DNA from: an uncultured Bartonella sp.
GTDB taxonomy: Bacteria; Pseudomonadota; Alphaproteobacteria; Rhizobiales; Rhizobiaceae
Length of the DNA stretch: 6,393 nucleotides
Reading direction: 5' to 3'
Assembly (NCBI GenBank): GCA_943913205.1
Contig: CALTWN010000044.1
Location: 1-6,393 of the forward strand
Made by a program: the position numbers and the translations under genes. Positions within the stretch are counted from its first letter, which is position 1. Every line of letters begins with the position of its first letter. Below the pieces are notes generated by a model that was not told the origin of the DNA, did not search any database, and saw only the letters and a program-made list of their open reading frames with translations. Below, piece after piece: positions 6,355 to 6,393 of this stretch.

Positions 6355-6393
6355 CAATATATAGTATTTTATTCTATACATATAATATATACC

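Overview
This is an AT-rich, gene-dense stretch of a Gram-negative chromosome, most likely from an alphaproteobacterium of the Rhizobiales/Hyphomicrobiales type (an AT-rich, possibly host-associated lineage in the manner of Bartonella or Liberibacter). Three things point there. The acyl carrier protein at the left edge has the DSLDFLDIVFAIDK signature of AcpXL, the lipid A very-long-chain acyl carrier of rhizobia. The BamE protein has the alphaproteobacterial YYISQ / ALYFDK / YGLKDG / VFDFI pattern. The MlaE permease carries an N-terminal STAS domain. The genus cannot be fixed from the window alone.

Layout, left to right. (1) Minus strand, 1-157: 5' part of acpXL, running off the left edge. 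(2) Minus strand, 164-2443: maeB, an NADP-type malic enzyme with a C-terminal phosphotransacetylase-like domain, ending 6 bases before acpXL, so the two are probably co-transcribed. (3) A 76-base divergent intergenic region (2444-2519) with back-to-back, overlapping sigma70-like promoters; the one for maeB has a perfect TATAAT. (4) Plus strand, 2520-5830: a tight four-gene operon for a Mla/MCE-type retrograde or anterograde lipid transporter: mlaE (STAS-permease), mlaF (ATPase), mlaD (MCE-domain substrate-binding protein) and a PqiC-like ABC-transport auxiliary lipoprotein. The gene junctions are an overlap or 4-base gap, a gap of about 12 bases, and a direct TAA-ATG abutment. (5) Minus strand, 5835-6338: bamE, convergent with the operon across a 4-base gap, followed by 55 bases of AT-rich upstream DNA.

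Apart from maeB (central carbon metabolism), every gene concerns the outer membrane: lipid A acylation (acpXL), phospholipid traffic between the membranes (mla operon) and beta-barrel protein assembly (bamE). The Mla system is compact: the MlaB function is supplied in cis by the STAS domain of MlaE, no mlaC follows, and an auxiliary lipoprotein takes the last position.

The most notable point is that the auxiliary lipoprotein gene is split by a single-base frameshift. Removing one T from the TTTT at 5475-5478 restores a 205-residue reading frame with family-typical sequence across the join. This is a recent mutation, an assembly/sequencing error or, less likely, recoding. I saw no mobile element, CRISPR array, RNA gene or convincing novel multi-gene system.
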